This document shows positions 23,951 to 35,996 of a stretch of DNA of 64,000 bases, piece after piece. The notes beneath the pieces were generated by a model. That model was not told the origin of the DNA, ran no database searches, and was given only the letters and a program-made list of their open reading frames with translations. The stretch's first letter is position 1. Each line of letters opens with the position of its first letter. Source of the DNA: Oxyruncus cristatus (taxonomy: Eukaryota; Chordata; Aves; Passeriformes; Cotingidae); assembly GCA_013399855.1 (NCBI GenBank), contig VXAY01005274.1, positions 1,825,371 through 1,889,370 on the forward strand. Direction: 5' to 3'. The translations under genes were made by a program, and so were the position numbers.

Positions 23951-26900
23951 AGGTAACCTCATACTTGATATGTGGGTTTCCACCCGTTGCACAGGCATCC
24001 CAAGTGGCTCAATGCCCAGGCTGCACCATGTTCTTGTGTTCAGATGGCACCACGAGAACACCTCTGACTGATGACTGCTACGTGCCCAGCAGACACAGCC
24101 ACCTGTCACTTCGCTTGCCACGCTCCCGGCCCTCTGCTCCTGGAACAGACAGCAGCTCTGGGAGTGATTTTGTGCTGAGAAAAACAGAAGGACAAAATAG
24201 CCCCCACATTGGAATGAAACTAGTGGTCATAAGAGAAAAAAAAAAAAATGAAAGAACAATTTTTCACCGAGATAATTTTGAGGGGACATTCAAGGTGCTC
24301 GGTGGTTTTAGGCAAAACTGGCTCAAAATTGTTGGCAGGGAAAATTGTGTGGTAGGTTACGTAAAGGCACGGTATTCTGCAGTATTAAAAAGTGGAAATT
24401 TATTAAATAGACCCAACTGAGGTGCTTTCAGAGCATGCAATGGCAGAGTTCAGATTCTCAGAGTCCTGCATGATGCTGCATTCAGCAGAGGTATCAAGGT
24501 CAGGACTTGCAATCAGGAAAACCTGTCACATTTTTTACTACAAAAGCAGCGTTTCTAAAAGAAATGTTCAACGTTTCACAAGCCAGAATCCACATGCCAA
24601 AATCTGAGGAGAAACACTGGGCTTCGGAGTGGTGACCTGACGCACATGAGCAAAGAAGGGGTTTCTCTCCGAGCATTCCTTTCCAAGGGACCCCCGTCAT
24701 TCTGTAACAGTGGAGCTGAGTGGGGCATAGATCTCTGCATATAATTCAGACTTCTGCCCAGGTGACCTCTGTAATTTAGAGATGGGAGAGGGTATTGGGT
24801 GCTTCCCCACCTCTCAACAGAGATTGTTAGGCTCCAGGAAAACCCTGGAGAACTTCCAAAGAGCCGATGAGGTGCCTGTACCCTTCCCTTTTCCCCTCAG
24901 CAGGCTGGGAGCAGAGTTTGCTCCTGGACAGCGCCAGTGACGGGGCCTTTGCTCTGTTGTTCTCTTTTTTCATTTCTTCATTGTGCTTGTTTTCCCACTG
25001 AAGCCCCCATTTTCCAGCTCCTGGAAATCCTCACAACACCTTCATCTCCAAAACATGGAGAATGGTGGGAAAGGTTGAGTCTTCCTGTTTATGAGCAGAG
25101 AAAAGCCCTTCCTGGCCAACTCCTGTTCCACCTCCTGGTCAGTGCAATTAACATTCGTAATTGTTTTTCCAGGCAGAAATGTAAAGAAAACATTTTTCCT
25201 ACTGCTGAAGACATGAAAGGCAGGATACAGAGTATGAAAACATGTTTGGAACTCCTCTAATGCTTCACACATAACTCAGCCATCTCTGTGTATATCACCA
25301 TGCACAGGGTCACTTTGTCCCACTATTGCCAGGCTTTTCCCCTGATCCTATCCATGGAGGAGAAACAAATAACTTAGCAGCTGCCCCTTCTTCTAGCAAC
25401 AGAGTTGGAAAAATGGAGGTGGTGATGCAGCCTGTTTTGGCAGCCCCATCTGACAATACACCTGGCAAAACTTCTCCACTCTGAGCCTAGAAAATAGATC
25501 CTTATGAAGAAATTTAGTGACTGTTTGCTTTCCCTTGTCCCCCTCCCTGACAAACCACAGGAGACACCACGAGCTTGGCATCTGCTTCTTTGCTCTTGCA
25601 AAATACCATAGACATTGGAGTGCTGAACAAGCTGAACTCTGGCTGCAGTGCAGAATATCCAAAATCCTCCCGCAGACCTCTGCCAAACCATCCTAAGTCT
25701 GGTCTCCTGGCCCAGACTCTCATCTCTGGCCATGCTTTCAGACCTCTCTGCTCCTCATGGACATCCCTCAGCTCAGCATTCTGCTGAGTTGCCCCTGAGA
25801 GCACAGAGAGTCCTCAGGCTGACAAAGTCTGCTCTGACACAACACAACGTGTCAGATTCTCTCCTCCTGCCCCGTGAGAAGGGCTGGGGAAAGGACACAG
25901 CCCGCCCCTACCTTGATCCCTTCACACCTGCCAGGTCAGCACACAACCTGTTTGTGCAGCCATCTGCACCCTCCTGTGTCAGCTCTGGTGTGTGTCGTGT
26001 TTCTCTGGTTTCTGGCCATGCTGGGAATTGGCCAGGATGGGGTGTTTAGATTTTCCTCTCTGCTGTCTTTCTGCCCTTCATCTCCTCAAGGATGGAAGGA
26101 GGGAAGGGGCCGAGCAGACACTTCTCCCCAGATCTCAGGACACTTCCTCTGTTCTTTTCACAGTCTGCAGCTTTCAGCAGGCACTAGGACAAAGCTTGTG
26201 GAAGGGATGATGATGAGCAACAAGCACAAAAGTCAATTTGGCAACAGTTTCCTGAATTTCCAGTGGTCCCTAACACCATCAGATTCTCCTGACACTAGCA
26301 CTAGCGTCTAGGGTCGCCTTCAATGCTGGCGAGAGGTTCTCCATGCCCACCCCTGGGCTGCTTCCAGGACAACCTGAAGCCAAGCAAACTCCAAGCCACA
26401 GGGCCCAGAGGTGCAGAGGCCGGGCCTGAAGACACAATATTCATGTGCAAGGGGAGCATCATCTGGAGAACAGCTGTCCACAGATGAGCTGAAGGTCTGG
26501 GGCTGGGCTCCCTCCTTCCAGCACTTGTGCCTGAAAATGTGCCTCTGAATCCTTTGGGATTTTGTTATCACGGATTATAAACAGAGCTAAGAGATGAAAG
26601 CATTAAGTGGTGATGTAACAGGCTGCAGTGAGTGTAAGTTATTCTCTGACAGCAAGACCCTCACACACACACACACAGAGCCCTTATCTCTGAGCTTCCC
26701 TGCAGTGCAGCTTATCATGTAAAATGCTTCCAAGAGAAACCAGCTTCCAATATGAAAGGTGGCTCAGTACCTTTAGTTATAGCTCCTCTCTGACTGTTCA
26801 TGGGAGGTAGCCATCCAGATAGTTCTCATTTATTCAAAAAGGACTGAGCAGAATCTCAATTGCATTCCCCCTCTGGGAAGCTCTGTCCTGGGGTATTTTC

Positions 26901-29179
26901 CTTCCAATGCAATCACTGAATTATTTCCAAGAATTTTGCAACTGGCTCAGCCACCCATTTTCATTTGCTAACTAGCTCTCTGCTGATTAAACAATACATT
27001 ATGGCTCTCAGGGCTTTTTATTTATTTTTTAAATAAATTGAATACTGATGAAGGAATAGAAATAGTTTCAACACCAACACACCCTCCCACGCGCACACAC
27101 ACACTGCAAGAGCCAAGCTTACAGCTCCTCTGCAGCACAGGCACGACTGGATATCAACTGCCCAAGGATGAGTTGAGAACTGGTCAGGACTGGGCCATTT
27201 CTTCCTAGGAAAGGGGAGAAAATTAATGAACAGAAATCAGCAGAGATTTGCAGGAGGTGGGCTGGCTGTTCCCACTGGGATGGGAGAGAGAAGAAATAGC
27301 TGTTGCTGGAGAGAAGGGTGACTCTGCTTATGTGCACCTGTCCCCATGCCACTGCTGGGAGCAGCAGCAGCCTGTTTGGCTTTCCAGGGCCCTGGTGTAG
27401 GCAGGGCAGCATCCAGGGCTCTTTTCCTCTCCTGGGAACAAGCTGCTGAACAAGGTCTCTGCCTCTTCTGCTGTGGAGGATCACATCCAAAATTATGCAA
27501 CTCAAAAGGAAAAAACATCATTTATGGAAGAAAATTAAGGACTAATTCCCCTAAATTGGCCATGTTGTGAAGAGCAGAGTGTATTGAGTCCCACAGATCA
27601 CAGAGATGAGCAACAGCCTATTAAGGTGTCATCACAATATCTACACAAACAGAGCTCTTCATATTGGCAATAGAAACAGCTTTAAAATCTATTTTTTGTC
27701 TGGCAGTTAATCTCTTGGGAAGAATAACTAACTTTTAAAATATTTGCTTTGGTTCTCATGAAACAGAAGGAGTGTTAGCCCTGGCTTGGGATAGCCCTGA
27801 TTATGTTCAGGGTCTCCAGCCCATCTCTGTGCTGCCCAGCCCTGACAACTCTCTGCAGGGTGGGTCAGCAGGAGTGAGGTGCAGTGGCCTCAGTCACCAG
27901 CTCCCTTCCAGCACTCACTGCAGGTCCCCATAAAAAGGGAGAGATTTTCTTGTTGTGCTGTACAAGGGTCAGACTTTGACCCTACGGACTGAGCCAGTTC
28001 ACCTGTGAGCAAAAGAAAATTCCACATTTGAAGTCATCAAAGATGCCACTGTCTCAATATGAATCCTCAAATCTTTGGTATTTGTACATTTTAAAATACA
28101 GTGCTGCATGATTGCCAACTAATTAAAGGAATCAATCAGGCTGCTTTCATAAAAACACTGTTGGTGAAGAAATTTTGATTCTCAATTACTAGGGAAAATA
28201 GTGGATGTATGGAAAATTAAACGCTGCTGAGGAAAATTTATGCTCATAGTTGATTGCAGGCATAAAATTAGAGCCTATTTATTTTTTGAGAGAGGACTAA
28301 TGGTGTCCAAAAATTTCATGTTGAAGAGACAGATAAATTTAGAGATAGAAAATTCCTCCCAGTGCCAGGCTGGCAAACTGGTTTGACAGACTGACATTCT
28401 GCTCTCATCACAGGTGATGTCATTTTCCAGCAGGTTGGCTGCTGGCACTGAAATGCCAAGAGTAATTAAAAATCTGATTTCCTCCAGTGTCCCAAATCAT
28501 GCTCGCTGGGACGTGTTCCTTGCCATGTGAATATCTCACTAAGCTGAGCTAAAGCCAGAGTGTAGGAGATTTTCTGGCTGCCTCAATTTCAAGAAATGCC
28601 TATGGTAAATTTTTATATTAGCCAAAGCATTACAGTTTTTAAATGTCTAAAGACTGCTCTAACACCCCAGAATTGACCATGGAGGGGTTTGGATTTATTT
28701 AGGCATCAGCTTGTTGGCTTAAAAAATTCTTTAGCGGGTTCCTTAGTGTCACCTTCTCTGCATCTGATGCTTAACACACTGGGTCCCAGCTGTGGCCAGG
28801 TCTCATGAACCTTTTAACACACACACACCAGCGTGTGTGCAGCATTAAACCTGACTTACCACTACAAACTGCTGCCCTTGATGCCCTGGAAAAGTGCAAT
28901 GCTTTCTGTCTTTTACTGTATCATAGTCTCTTTGTGTCTTCTCATGAAATCCCCTCAACCACCCTCCAAGCAGCAGGGAATACCTTAAACCACGTCACCA
29001 CCGACAATAAAACAAGCTGGTTGTCAGGACTGGGGGACAAGCTTTCAAAAGCCTCCCCTGTGATGCAGAATTTCAGGCCATAGCATCAGAGAGAGTGTGA
29101 TTGATGTTTGCATGGGGACAAGTGGCAGGCACAGCCTTTTAAATGGTTTTGAAGCCTCGGTGATTAGTAACAGATTATA
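23951..29179. other. Repeat-poor unique sequence, no gene recognised
   Basis: Five kilobases with no recognised transposon, RNA gene or exon. Small (CA)n runs lie at about 26662-26677 and 27091-27104, and an A12 run at about 24237-24248. Frames up to 151 codons (23965-24420) match nothing. The stretch 28100-28330 is AT-rich and repeat-free and has a regulatory-element look (see findings). Confidence 0.55.
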
Positions 29180-29420
29180 GAATATCTCTCCGGGGAGCCT
29201 GAGCTGCATATCTCCAGCAAGCACAAATGGGCTTGAATGGCGCGCCGGCGGGAGGCATTAATTAGTGATTTACACCCTGCTTCCCCTGGGGGCAGCCCGA
29301 TTGCCACACGCCTGGGAATCGGAGCAAGAGGATGGGGACAAAGCCTGGCTTGCAGGGCCTGGCCGGTGCAGCCGCGGCCAAAGCCTTCAGCCACGGTGAA
29401 AATCAGAGGGGTGGGCAGGA
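29180..29420. promoter_or_regulatory. Small CpG cluster beside a TAATTA motif (candidate element)
   Basis: Within a CpG-poor region, four CpGs fall in ten bases at 29241-29250 (gcgcgccggcg). A homeodomain-type TAATTA follows at 29259-29264, and more CpGs lie at about 29315-29400. The block is only about 240 bp and too short for a classic CpG island. Retained CpGs suggest germline hypomethylation or constraint, so it is a candidate enhancer or minor promoter. No transcript start can be shown. Confidence 0.25.
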
Positions 29421-32400
29421 TTCGGGACTAACCCTGCCTTGCCTCCTGGGGTTCCTCTCTTGGCAAAAACTCTTAAGCCATCTTGCCACCTTTGGCTTCC
29501 AGGTACCTCTGCAAAGCACCCTTAGCAAACCTATAAGACAGTTTCCCCTCTAAGGGAATAATGGCATCACTAATAATTTTGCTGCTTAGGGTGACACACC
29601 CACAGGATGCAACTGGGGCTTACTGTAGAGCACTAAGTGATCCCCCAAAATAGCTGTAATTAAAGGCTTAACCGCAGGTTTTCCCAGGCATTCTCCATCA
29701 GTCAGTCATCCAAATTTCAGGTGTATAACATTTTATTGCTGCTTGAAACTTACAATAAAAGTCCTCTGAGTAGCACTGCTCCTTGCTGGGACTGCAGATG
29801 AGAGGCTGCCAGGCCTTCCAAGGTCATTTCAGGAGGCAGCGGGAGGAACAAGGTGTGGATGCTGCACAGCCTCCCCACCCTCCACAGAGTGATGGATCAG
29901 CCCTGTCCTTTTTAAAATACAATTTTATGGGTGAAGAAGGAAGATAGTCTTGGCGAGAAACTCCTGTTGAGACTACACTGTAAACTGCCTCATGTGATGC
30001 ACATCGGCAGGATTTGCACAGGGAAGAGCCCCCAGCACAGCGCTGGTTGCTCAGCTTTGCATTTTACTTGCTCTGATTACCTTGGGAATGCCAGCAGGAT
30101 TTTGTTATGCCTGTTTCTACTTAACCAAGCAGCTCTCGCTACGTAATTTTTCTCTTGCAGTTCATTGCAGACCACGGTCATGTCACAGCTTCAGCCTCTT
30201 TTAAGTCCTGAGGAAGCTCACCAGCTGCAGAGGGAGCCTTGGTGGGTTGTACAAAGCTGCCCCTCAAAATAAGTAGGTAGATCAACACTTACCCTCTCCA
30301 AATGCTGAGATCACTGGAACAACCTCACTGGCCAAATTGAAGTTTCTCTCTCCTGCCAGTGGCACAGTTTGGATCACACATGCCACACCTCATCTGTCTC
30401 CGTGTGCCTCCATCATCCCTTCATGTCCTGTTTGGGGATAGGGAGCTCCAGGCACTGCTTCCACCCGGCACCTGAGCGCTCTCCCTGAAGCAGGAGTGGA
30501 TGGCCTGGCCAGGAGTGGCCCGTGTCAGCATGGCCTGACCTGCTGGACAAACGGAGGTGCCAGCTGGGTCCATCATGCTCCAAAACATTTACTTTTTTGC
30601 TGCTCCCCTTCACAATTTCCTTTTCAGCCACAGTTTCCAAAGTAAGGCAAACAGACCTTGCGCTGGGACAACTTCCAACACAAAGATGAGACGTTGCTTT
30701 CCTTTAACCGGTTTGTTTGAGATATAGAAGCCAGTTCCACAGTGGGACTGGCCCCAGCTTGGCAAGCAGGCCAAGTTCCCATCCCCTAATAAATCATGGA
30801 CTGACTTGTGACACTGTTTGTGAAGCACTGCTGCAAAAAAACCACGAGCCCGGGGACACACTTCGCTCTCCCAGCACCTTCATGCTACCCTTCGAAGTGA
30901 TGGCCACTCCATGAACCTACAACTGGCCATTGAAGATCCCCTGTGGCACCCAAGCAGGCACAATAGCACGTACTCCCGGTGCTCCAGCATCTTAAATGAA
31001 AGGGTCTTTAGCTAAAACAGAAGCTGGAGGTGCTGCCAAAGTCCACGAAGTGCTCCTGGGCTATATATCACCCAGTGGTTTGCTTGTGGCCTCACTACAG
31101 CCTCCTGGGGCAGCTCCCTGTAGCACCAGCACAGTGACTCTTCCAGGAAGGAAAAGGGTTAGATAAACTCATGCATATCCTATTGTAAAAGAAGGTGGCA
31201 AATTTCTTCCCTTCCAATTCCAGATTATGCCATAGAGAACTTTATGGTGTGGACCCGGACAGCAAGAATACGGCTGTGAGATGCAATTCAGGGAAGAGAT
31301 GTGTTTGTCTTGCCTGTTCTCAGATGAAATATGCCTTAAATATCACCCAGCTGACAACAGTGAAGTATCGAGAAGGTCCTGACCTTTCCCTATTTTTGAA
31401 TCTCTTTCCCTTCCTCTCACAGGTGAAGGTCTCCCAATTGCCAGCACCCATGTCATCTGCTCAGGTCTCAGGATATGCAGCACTCGAGGGAAAGTTATTT
31501 TTAGGATAGTTTTTCAACAGATGATGGAAACTTTCTGTCATTTGCACAAACAGAAAATGATTCTGGCCAATGCCCAAACATTTCTGGCTTCTTTTGAACT
31601 GTGTTCTCATCACCAGCCCCTATAGCTCCAGTATCTCTTTGAACTGTCAGCTCCTTCAAAACAGTCAGCAGTGAGGGAAAGCCTTTCACTGCTCCTGGGT
31701 AGAAACTGAAAGTGCAAGAGAAGTCTTAGTGCTCTGCTGAGAAAGTGCAAGACAGAAAGTGGGAAGACAGAAATGTCCTCGAAGGTCAAGAACTGAGAAG
31801 GAAGCACATTCCCTGCATGTTGCTTTTTCAAAGAGCATGAAGATGATGGATGCTGGGGAGAAGATCTGCTGCATTCCAAGGAAACTGGGCATCACTACCG
31901 GGTAACAGACACCCTGAGTCCATTAACAAACACTTCAGATACGTCTGATCTGATGCAAGAACATGGTGACTTTTTTTTTTTTACTTTCAAGATAGTTTGT
32001 TTGGAAAGGTTTTTCTTTAGAAGTCCGTTTAAGACAGGATCATTGAGAAATTACTCTGAAGTATTTATGCCCACTGATAACACAGAGTATTTGGCTTCAA
32101 GCCTAACAACACTCTTGTTGTGAATTAATTCAGCAATAATCTTTATCAGTCCGTGGTATACACAGCAGTAAACCTCCACTGTGGATAGATTTATAACTGC
32201 AGTAATGCTAAGGCACTAAATCAACCTAAAAACCTCTTTACTGCTTGTATCTTACCCTGCAGCAAGGCTTATTGAACCTGTGCAAAAAAAAGTCTGGAAA
32301 AGGGGAGTTGGAAACCCGGGATTTGAAGCTCCTGACGTAAAAGCAACACAGGCAATAGTGGAGGGCTGAGTGCTGGACCATTCAGAGGGCTCAGCACCCA

Positions 32401-32654
32401 GCTGCTTGCAGAGGAATTGGCTGCTGCCAGCCAGCCAGCCCTGCAGCTTATCCCTGGAAATGAATCAAAGCAGATAGTGAGATACCTCTTCCCTTTTCAA
32501 ACACAGTGTGCTTCCAACAGGGACCCTAAAGCTTGGCTAAATGCCTGGGTACAGCCCCTGACAACAGGCACCAACTCCTGCCATGGTTCAGAGGCAGCTG
32601 GGGGATCTGGTGCGAGGTGGAACCCAAGGAGAGCAGCCAGATCCACTGTGTTTC
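29421..32654. other. Unique sequence, no gene recognised
   Basis: No recognised gene or repeat. A T-run lies at about 31971-31981. Short frames on both strands match nothing. Confidence 0.55.
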
Positions 32655-32820
32655 CAGAAGGAATGGTCTGCCCAGGGAGGTGGTGGAGTCCCCATCCCTG
32701 GAGGTGTTCAGGAAGCGGCTGGATGTGGTTCATCATGCTCTGGTCTGGTTTATCAGTCAAAGATTGAACTCGACAATCTTGCAAGCCTTTTCCAACATCA
32801 ATGATTCTGTGATTCTATGA
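32655..32820 (+). mobile_element. CR1 LINE 3' end, truncated
   Basis: About 165 bp of forward CR1 of the 'ccagggaggtggtggagtc ... gattgaactcgacaatctt' type. It ends in 'tccaacatcaatgattctgtgattctatga', the canonical CR1 terminal repeats. It belongs to the same 3'-end group as the copies at 22012, 43305 and 63705. Confidence 0.93.
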
Positions 32821-33374
32821 AAACAGTGACAGTTGTTCATGTCTTACAGCTCTTCAAGTTCTGGAGGAGTCTATTTTTAATATTCCTCCTTTCTCCTTAT
32901 TGTTGGGTGTTTCTGAGCTGTAGAAAACACTGCTTCTGGCTGGACAGTGGTTACTTGATACCGAAGCCAGCATTCCAGCCTCATCACATTGGCAGCATCA
33001 CAGCTTGTGAGCACTCAGTCTTTCGTGGAGCAAAGCCCACACTGAAGGACCAGCAACTCTTTTGCTGCCAAAAAGCCATAGGAAAAAACCCTGCCTTTGT
33101 TACCTTGCAAACACCTGAGGCCAAGAAGAGGCATTTCCACGAGTGTTCTTCACGGCTGTCTGCTTTAGCAATCAGTTAGTCAAGCCTTGGCGCTGGTTAT
33201 GGGCAAATAACCAACACCTTTAAGGTAGGATGTGTTGTTCATCCTTGGTCAAACTGACCCCTGCTGCTCTTCTGGAGCTTGCACTGCACTGGGACGAGGG
33301 AATAAAATACATGTTGCTGCTTCTGATCAAGCAAATTAGGAAACCAGCTATTGTAATAACTTTTCCCCCGGTGT

Positions 33375-33391
33375 TTAATTAATTAATTAAT
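33375..33391. repeat. (TAAT)n microsatellite
   Basis: The sequence 'ttaattaattaattaat' is a short tandem of the TAAT tetranucleotide. Each unit is also a core homeodomain site. It lies about 330 bp upstream of the phased GTAATTAG cluster. Confidence 0.9.
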
Positions 33392-33704
33392 TTTTCAGGA
33401 TGCCAAAGAACTTACACAACAATTATCTAGGACCAGGATGGCTCGGTTTCCCAAGCAGACTGTTTATGCTAAAGACTTGCAACTTGTCAACAGGAATCCA
33501 ATTCCCATGGTGTATACAGGGACAAACCATGGCATTTTGACATATTTCATTCACCCGGCTCAAATCAATTTTCTCTGAGAGTAATACCATGGGGGAAAGA
33601 TTGGTTGAATAAGATGGTTGGAAAAAACAGAATTTATTCCCTGTCTCTTTTCCCCGACACTGCAACACTTGCCTACATTGTTTAGGGAAGACTTATCATG
33701 CCAT

Positions 33705-33754
33705 GTAATTAGTAAGTAATTAGCAGTAATTCAAATAATCAAACCAGTAATTAG
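33705..33754. promoter_or_regulatory. Helically phased GTAATTAG array (candidate homeodomain cluster)
   Basis: Three exact GTAATTAG octamers (starts 33705, 33716, 33747) and one GTAATTC (start 33726) fall in 50 bp, all in one orientation. Start spacings are 11, 10 and 21 bp, a total of 42 bp or four turns of B-DNA, so the motifs face the same side of the helix. TAATTA is the core site of many Antp- and paired-class homeodomains. The alternative is a decayed tandem repeat with a period near 10.5 bp. Binding is inferred, not shown. Confidence 0.35.
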
Positions 33755-33948
33755 CCCTTTTTTATGTCATATGTTTATGATGGGACCCTTGGGACTTCTT
33801 TAAGACTTGGAAACATTTACAGTGAAAGAAGAGGTTTTGGCCCCTCTTGCTTTTTAAAATCTATTTTTATTTAATATAATATTATTAAATATTAACATGA
33901 TAACATTAGAAAACATCTTCTGCCAGCAACATGTACAATAACACACAG

Positions 33949-33993
33949 ATATCTTAGAGGTCTTTTCCAAGCTAAATGACCCTGTGGTTCTGT
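33949..33993 (+). mobile_element. Very short CR1 3'-terminal fragment
   Basis: The text 'gatatcttagaggtcttttcc' followed by 'aagctaaatgaccctgtggttctg' matches the last 45 bp of a CR1 3' end of the 'ggaggtcttttccaacctaaatgattctgtgattctg' type. The rest of the element is missing. It is either an extreme 5' truncation or a decayed remnant. Confidence 0.7.
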
Positions 33994-34644
33994 TATAACA
34001 GTGGAGTAATGCAGTGGTGGATTACAGTCACTAAGAGAATAATGTGAGTTTTGGCATGTTTTCACCAGATAATTTTTCCCTAAAAAATTTGTTCAGGTTG
34101 TAGCCAAGTGAATTTGTCATCATTTGTGGTCAAAGCTGCACATTTTGTATCTGATAATGTCAGAAGAAATGTTTCATTATTCCATCTAGTTTTGTGGATG
34201 TTGACAACAGTTGCCATCAATCGGGCAACATTTTCTGACCACTAACATCCAGGTGTTTTTTATATATACACTGGAGAAGAACTGGGCTATTTCCAGACAC
34301 AATTGTGAGGGCTCTACTGGTAGATATTGGGGGTTTTTTAATGTGCTGCATGTAAAATAGCAAACAATTCAGGGATAATCTAAGACCTTAAATAAGTCAT
34401 GTCGTACATATATATTCATTCTACTCCCTGTTAACATCAACATATCATTATGTGCCAACTTAATATTACTCAACCATTTTTCAAGTTTATGAAGGTGTCT
34501 GCCTTTCTACCAGGCCTGCTGGTAGTGAGTTTGCTTTGAAAAATTGTTCTTTCCAGTCTTTATCTTTAGTAAATATCTGATATCTGTGAGGACAAACATG
34601 CATGTCTGCAGTGTAATATGAACACATAAGCATTCTTCTTCTTG
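33994..34644. other. AT-rich unique sequence
   Basis: AT-rich sequence with no recognised gene or repeat. Together with 33830-33900 it resembles matrix-attachment-type DNA only by composition, and no specific claim is made. Confidence 0.5.
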
Positions 34645-34760
34645 GAATCAGAGAATCACAGAATGGTTTGGGTTGGAAGGGACCTAAAAGATCATCTCAT
34701 TCCACCCTCCTACCATGGGCAGGAGCACCTTCCACTGGACCAGGTTGCTCTGAGCCCTGA
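34645..34760 (-). mobile_element. CR1 3' end, left arm of a fold-back pair
   Basis: The plus-strand text 'gagaatcacagaatggtttg', 'ttggaagggacctaaaag' and 'ccatgggcaggagcacc' is the reverse complement of a CR1 3' end. It stops at 'gctctgagccctga'. The next copy, only a couple of bases further on, lies in the opposite orientation and covers the same part of the element. Confidence 0.95.
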
Positions 34761-34762
34761 CC

Positions 34763-34905
34763 AAGTGTTCAAGGTCAGGTTGGATGGGACTTGGAGTTAC
34801 CTGGTCCGGTGGAAGGTGTCCTTGTCCCTGGCAGGAGGGTTGGAATGGGGTGATCTCTAAGCTCCCTTCCAACCCAAACCATTCTGTGATTCTATAAATC
34901 TATGA
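34763..34905 (+). mobile_element. CR1 3' end, right arm of a fold-back pair
   Basis: Forward CR1 starting at 'aagtgttcaaggtcagg', with 'ggtccggtggaaggtgtcc', 'cccttccaacccaaacc' and the terminal 'attctgtgattctataaatctatga'. It pairs with the left arm over about 110 bp at roughly 85% identity by eye. A16 follows at 34912-34927, which is not typical of CR1, whose 3' end lacks a poly(A) tail. Confidence 0.95.
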
Positions 34906-35801
34906 AAAGTTAAAAAAAAAAAAAAAAGGTGCCTTGGCACCATCTTGGTTTTCCTTTTCTTCCCAGATACTTGAGGAACCATACCTGCTATGCAAGTGAG
35001 CATTTCCACCTGTTAGAAATTTTTATATTTTTACTAAAGTATGAGAAATGTCAGACTCATAATGAAATAACAGGGACAAATTCCTGCTCCTAGTAATCTC
35101 ACTGCTGCCCGCCAGCTTGTGTCCAGGATAAGTTCAGTCCCTCATTTTCATTCCAATAACAAACCATAACTCTAACAGCAGTACCTACACCGGAGGGTCA
35201 TTAGTATGCCTGGAGCATTTTGCATAAGAATGCGTATGAAGTATCTTTCCACAGCAAAGCTATCACATGAATTAATGTTCCTTCTTCATTTCCCCTGTGC
35301 AGCAATTTCACACTTGAGGGATAAAGCATCCCTGGTGCCAGGGAGTGTTCCCCACTCTGGAGCCCAGCAGGGTCCTGAATTTATGGTAAATCAGTAAAAA
35401 ATCAGCAAATCAGCCCCAGTAAGGCAGACAATTGATGAGCAAACAGACCTGATGCTGTGGGATGGTCTGTGCCAGCATCTCCCTTTTCCCTCTGTGGACA
35501 GCCCTCTGCCAACTGCTCTTTAGACTCCGAGGCAGTGACATGTTGTCATTAACCACCTCACTGTGTGAGTTAATTACAACAAATAGAGGTACAGCTCAGA
35601 GCAGAGGCCAGAAGGCAGCACCCACAGCACTGAAACAACTGAGGATGCTCAGTCCTACTGGTCTGTAGAAAACCAAGAAAATTATAATCTTGCCCTAAAG
35701 CCTAACATTCCTGGAAATTTATCTCCCTTGCAAACAGAGCTAAATTCTGCCCTACCCACCAGCTCTGGGGTAAAGCCCAGGACAAAGCTCCCACCTACTT
35801 T
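34906..35801. other. Unique sequence, no gene recognised
   Basis: Apart from the A16 run just after the CR1 pair, no recognised element. Short frames only. Confidence 0.55.
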
Positions 35802-35996
35802 GGCTGTGAGGGTAGGGAGGCCCTGGCACAGGTTGCCCAGAGAAACTGTGGCTGCCCCATCCCTGGAAGTGTTCAAGGCCAAGTTAAACAGGGCATGGGG
35901 CAACCTGGTCTAGTGGAAGGTGTCCTTGCCATGCCAGAGGGTTTGGAACTAGATGGGCTTTCAGCTCCCTTCCAACCAAGGCCATTTTGTGATTCA
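35802..35996 (+). mobile_element. CR1 LINE 3' end, truncated
   Basis: Forward CR1 beginning at 'gtgagggtagggaggccc'. It continues through 'gcacaggttgcccagag', 'ccatccctggaagtgttc' and 'ggtctagtggaaggtgtcc' to 'ggccattttgtgattca'. The terminal repeats are reduced to about one unit. It is the common 3'-end type of this window, 5'-truncated to about 195 bp. Confidence 0.95.
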
